In this document: positions 61,501-64,000 of the stretch, in pieces | How the letters are laid out: every line of letters starts with the position of its first letter | Numbering within the stretch: the stretch's first letter is position 1 | Source of the DNA: Agelaius tricolor | Taxonomy: Eukaryota; Chordata; Aves; Passeriformes; Icteridae | Assembly (NCBI GenBank): GCA_023055355.1 | Contig: JALJCS010000024.1 | Coordinates: 11,175,501 to 11,239,500, forward strand | Length of the DNA: 64,000 bases | Direction of reading: 5' to 3' | Translations under genes and position numbers: made by a program | Notes under the pieces: model-generated | What the model saw: the letters and a program-made list of their open reading frames with translations, nothing else | Database searches by the model: none | Told to the model about the DNA's origin: nothing

Positions 61501-64000
61501 GCAATAACAATATAATTTCAAATGCAGCAAGCTCCAAGGTGTAAATCAGGCAGAGTGCCTGATGAAGAAGGTAACTAGAGAAATTATGATGGCAGCTGCA
61601 AAGGAGGTAGTGCATGAATTTCTGTGACTTTAGCTACTAAAGCTCTTGAACTGCGTCATGGTTCAAAAAGTGAACATTTTGCTCTAATGTCAGAATAGCC
61701 ATACAGGAGGAAATAAGATTTACTTTACTCCATCTGGAAGACTTTTCCTGAAACATATGAAGCCTTTTAGTGGACAAAATCTAGTCCACTTAGCAATGGG
61801 ATGTCCTATTCCATCTATGAAGGGATAAAGAGACAGTTCTGCAGGTCAGCAGTCATTGCTAAGTACTGTACATTAAATAGGCAGAATTCAGTTATCTACT
61901 CTGGAAATAACTTTTTGTGTGTGTTCAAGTGTAATTTTTTAAACACTATGGAAAAACTAGTGACATTAATTGAGCCATTGGTTCTTAGTTTCTCTCATAT
62001 AACAGGTATCTTCACAGTTCACTTTGCCATCTCATAATTTTAATTTCACTTCTAAACTGTTAAACATTTCCAATGTATGCACATCATCACAACTCTTGCA
62101 CCCAATTTCACATAGGTTTGATAATAAATCACTGGGGTAATAAATCACACTGTCCTGTGGGAAAGTAGAAGCAGAAAACAGAGATTTTCAAACTGTTCTT
62201 CAATGTACTAATTTACTTAACCTGAGGATTTGATAAAGGAAAAATCTTTACATTGAACTGCTGGATCATGGGAGCAAAAGGAAGGGGGGGTGGCAAATCA
62301 GAAAGTGTTCCTTCATTACAGAAGGTGAGGGAGATGGTAGCAATGATGGGGCAGTGACATTGCTCAGACTTTACTCCTCTTTAACTGGAAGAGAGGGTGC
62401 TGGAGCAATTTCTGCTCTTCCTTTGTCCCCCAGTAGGGACTGTGTCTGTTATCTACACTTGCCTGTTATCTTGTGTTTTCACTATGTACAGGATGGTTTA
62501 CATACATAAATGACATCTCTGCTCTCTTTGCAATTCCCTGCTCCCCCAGCCAGCCCTGCCTAGCTCCTCAAACCAGCTCTTCCCAGCTCCCAAGGCTGCA
62601 TTCCTGCACCCATGAGTCATTGACCTTCTGTGGTTTGTGTTTCCAGCCAAGCTGGAGCCTCTGCTCTTGGCCCCTCTGGCACTCTCAGGGGCTTTGTGAT
62701 GTTAGTGGGAAATCCAACAGGCTTCTGGCACGCAGTGACAGATCTTCAAAGGGCAAGGGTGTCCCAAAGCTCAATATTAGCATAGCAAGCCCAGTGCCCT
62801 AGCTCCCTGCACAGTCAGTGCAGAGAGATAAGCACTCCAGAGAGAAATTCAAAGTGGTGAAATTAGAAATTCATCCTGAACCTCTTTCTAGAGGACCCCA
62901 GCTCTGACTGTTAATATTAGAAGAAGCCCAAGATGTTGAGTCTCAGTAGGTTATATCAGCCTTTGAATATATACAGCCCACATCCATCATGCCCCAGCTA
63001 CTGCCCCCACAGCCCTGCAAAGGCAGTGTAATTGTCCTGAGGAGCAACCACTGCAGGATTGCTGAGCAGCACTGACAGGCTCTATGAGCAGTAAATTCTC
63101 CCCTAAACTAGTTCAGCCAAGAAACTGAATGCAATTATTGAAGATACAGAGAAACACTAATACTTGAAGGACACACTTTAATCCCAGTAAAACCAAAGGA
63201 GTGAGTTTTCTGGGCTGGTCATGTTGCAGTATCACTAGTCTTTGTAGGGGTTCTTGAAGCACCTTTAAAGGACAGAGAGGTTTGGATTAACTGTTTTCAG
63301 TCATTGGTCATTCTGCTGCTACTTCTGAAAGATTTTTTTGGACAGACCTCACTGAGCTTTTCTCACTTTATTCATAGCTTACTTTCCTAGAGTACTTACA
63401 GTGCTGCTCATTTCTGTGCTTAGTTAATGAACTTGTCTCCAAGCTTCTACCTTGTCGAACCTTAAAAGCGTCCCAAGCTTTTGAACAGTTCTCATGGATT
63501 ATAAATTGGTTTTAAAAGGGATAATATAAAAACAGATATGCTAAATATTCATATTATGTTACATTTATAAAGTAGTTATGCTGTTTTCTGAAATCTGAGC
63601 CAAGTATCAATGGGTAACTTAAATTCCCATATGCTAAAGCACCACAAATGCCTTTGGATTTCTAAGTTGCAATCTTGTTATATCACTTTTTAATATTCCT
63701 TCTGCTTGTGTGGCAACAAATCTGCCTTTATGTAGGAAATGCTTATTGCTGTTTTTGATGGTAAAATCACGATCATTAACTTATTATTTAATTCTAGTTT
63801 ACAGATCCCTAGCAATAGCTCTCTGATGCTCCTGTCCTTTTCGACAGGTGGAAGATAATTTGCATTGTGTATCAATCTAATGCACAATACAGATAAAATT
63901 TGTTAAGAAAGAAGCACAAAACTACAGCAACTTAAGAGTATAATAATGACATATTAAGCCAATGGTCCTTCTAACCCACCAATCTGTAGCAAACAACAGC
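49590..64000. other. Intergenic; no gene seen
   Basis: About 14 kb of AT-rich DNA with only short, domain-free frames. A diverged CR1-like trace may exist near 53450-53520, but it is too weak to annotate. GC-richer patches at about 56.1-56.3, 59.4-59.7 and 62.5-62.8 kb hold no recognisable exon. ZNF518B and CLNK, expected beyond WDR1's 5' side from human gene order, are not seen. Confidence 0.4.

Noticed and set aside
1..64000. CRISPR arrays, bacterial operons, tRNA or rRNA genes
   Set aside because: The window is vertebrate. No regularly spaced identical repeats, tRNA cloverleaf or rRNA segment was seen by reading.

Overview
The window is vertebrate nuclear DNA, almost certainly avian and probably from a songbird. 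The one intact gene encodes a protein that matches bird/mammal WDR1 along its whole length. The interspersed repeats (a CR1 LINE fragment and solo LTRs with 6-bp target-site duplications) are of kinds I recognise from bird, especially passerine, genomes. The repeat assignments rest on memory of consensus sequences and no database was searched.

Region 1 (about 1.7-20.3 kb, minus strand): complete WDR1 (AIP1), 15 coding exons from the ATG at 20147 to the stop at 2224-2226. The joined exons total 1824 nt and give 607 residues with no internal stop. All junctions keep the frame and 13 of 14 introns are GT-AG. Intron 9 (6457-7329) is a clear U12-type AT-AC intron and carries a CR1 fragment. A CpG island (about 19.94-21.1 kb) covers exon 1 and the promoter. 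It holds a CArG/TATA-like element, two NRF1-like sites, GGCC-rich simple repeats and a 42-bp minisatellite. The long GC-rich open frames there are composition artefacts.

Region 2 (about 22.7-23.8 kb, minus strand): a decayed protein-coding relic. Three protein-like blocks on one strand are separated by stops and frame changes. I do not recognise the protein.

Region 3 (about 23.8-64 kb): long intergenic DNA with no recognisable coding exon. It contains three tandem copies of a 366-474 bp unit (34.41-35.65 kb), one with a 69-bp near-perfect palindrome. It also holds a 384-bp solo LTR inserted in a TA/TG microsatellite (38.57-38.96 kb), a possible ERV 3' junction on the minus strand (about 39.2-39.4 kb), an older LTR-like repeat (about 46.69-47.22 kb), and a 620-bp solo LTR with a clean TAGGGT duplication (47236-47855). 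A 290-bp GAA tract with a 102-bp higher-order repeat lies at 49.29-49.58 kb. The remainder is unremarkable AT-rich DNA. In human, WDR1 lies next to SLC2A9 on its 3' side and ZNF518B/CLNK on its 5' side; none of those genes is visible here.
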